Assembly: GCA_963575645.1 (NCBI GenBank)
Contig: OY754464.1
Location: 67,926,948-67,990,947, forward strand
From: Xanthostigma xanthostigma
Taxonomy: Eukaryota; Arthropoda; Insecta; Raphidioptera; Raphidiidae
DNA: 64,000 nucleotides
Reading direction: 5' to 3'
Part shown: one piece after another, positions 63,661 through 64,000 of the stretch
How the letters are laid out: every line of letters begins with the position of its first letter
Position numbering within the stretch: the first letter of the stretch is position 1
Made by a program: the position numbers and the translations under genes
The notes under the pieces: model-generated
The model's database searches: none
What the model was told of the DNA's origin: nothing
The model's input: the letters and a program-made list of their open reading frames with translations, nothing else

Positions 63661-64000
63661 TCTGCCAGATGTGCCACGACGGCTTTCGTTTTTTTTAAAT
63701 AATTTTTTTTGTCATAAATAAAAAAGAGTTAATTTTTGTATAGAAATATTATGTTGTACCTACTCAGTTATCTTTTCAAACTCAAAATACCATTGATGGA
63801 ATCAGTTTTATAAAAAAAAATTAAATTATGATATTAAATTTCAAATGATGCAGTTTGACTTTCAAATAATGCAGGAACATATACTGTTATACATAACATA
63901 GAAGAGGCAATTAGGTTGATTTAGTCGTTCGTTTGACGATATCGTGATTTGTACAAACAATACTTTAATTGAACAATTGGGGTGTTCGGTGCCGCTATGC
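63661..64000. other. Unassigned stretch to the window end
   Basis: AT-rich; no frame, repeat tip or RNA gene identified. Confidence 0.5.

Overview
This is AT-rich eukaryotic DNA, almost certainly from an arthropod and most likely an insect. The evidence is its content: no compact or operon-like genes, and dense small transposons and tRNA-derived retroposons of kinds I associate with Lepidoptera and related insects. I cannot fix the order or species. I see no host gene with convincing exons, so the window is best read as intergenic or intronic DNA shaped by mobile elements.

The one convincing coding region is a 308-codon retrotransposon gag frame at 61691-62617. It carries two perfect CCHC zinc knuckles, has no pol gene, and its stop codon appears to come from an unrelated repeat. 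A 156-codon frame at 23591-24061 lies inside a PIF/Harbinger-like element and may be a transposase remnant.

Layout. 0-10 kb: end of an unclassified repeat (family A, running off the left edge), a hAT element with a perfect 8-bp target duplication, three 218-bp tandem repeats and five large fold-back elements. 10-20 kb: a tRNA-bearing retroposon, a repeat with twin hairpins, a hAT-like MITE nested in another element, a nested palindrome and more fold-backs. 20-34 kb: a TA-flanked element, a Harbinger-like element, three copies of a CCATATTCACC family, an AGGCCGCTGCA Harbinger-like element and a Penelope-like fragment. 34-46 kb: mostly unassigned, then more retroposon copies and fold-backs. 46-60 kb: a TA-flanked fold-back nested in a retroposon, a palindrome with ribozyme-like stems, Harbinger-like and family A copies, and a TA-flanked element with a 120-bp tandem duplication. 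60-64 kb: a fold-back, the gag frame, and a hAT element nested in an older repeat.

Nested insertions give a partial relative chronology. Family A went into the 218-bp repeat, a TA-flanked fold-back into a retroposon, a hAT-like MITE into the ACCATTCCAAC family, and a hAT into the repeat at 63150-63660. The most unusual signals are: hairpins resembling hammerhead ribozyme cores, with one compensatory base-pair change; twin hairpins that share a loop but not a stem; and the gag frame closed by a satellite-like repeat.
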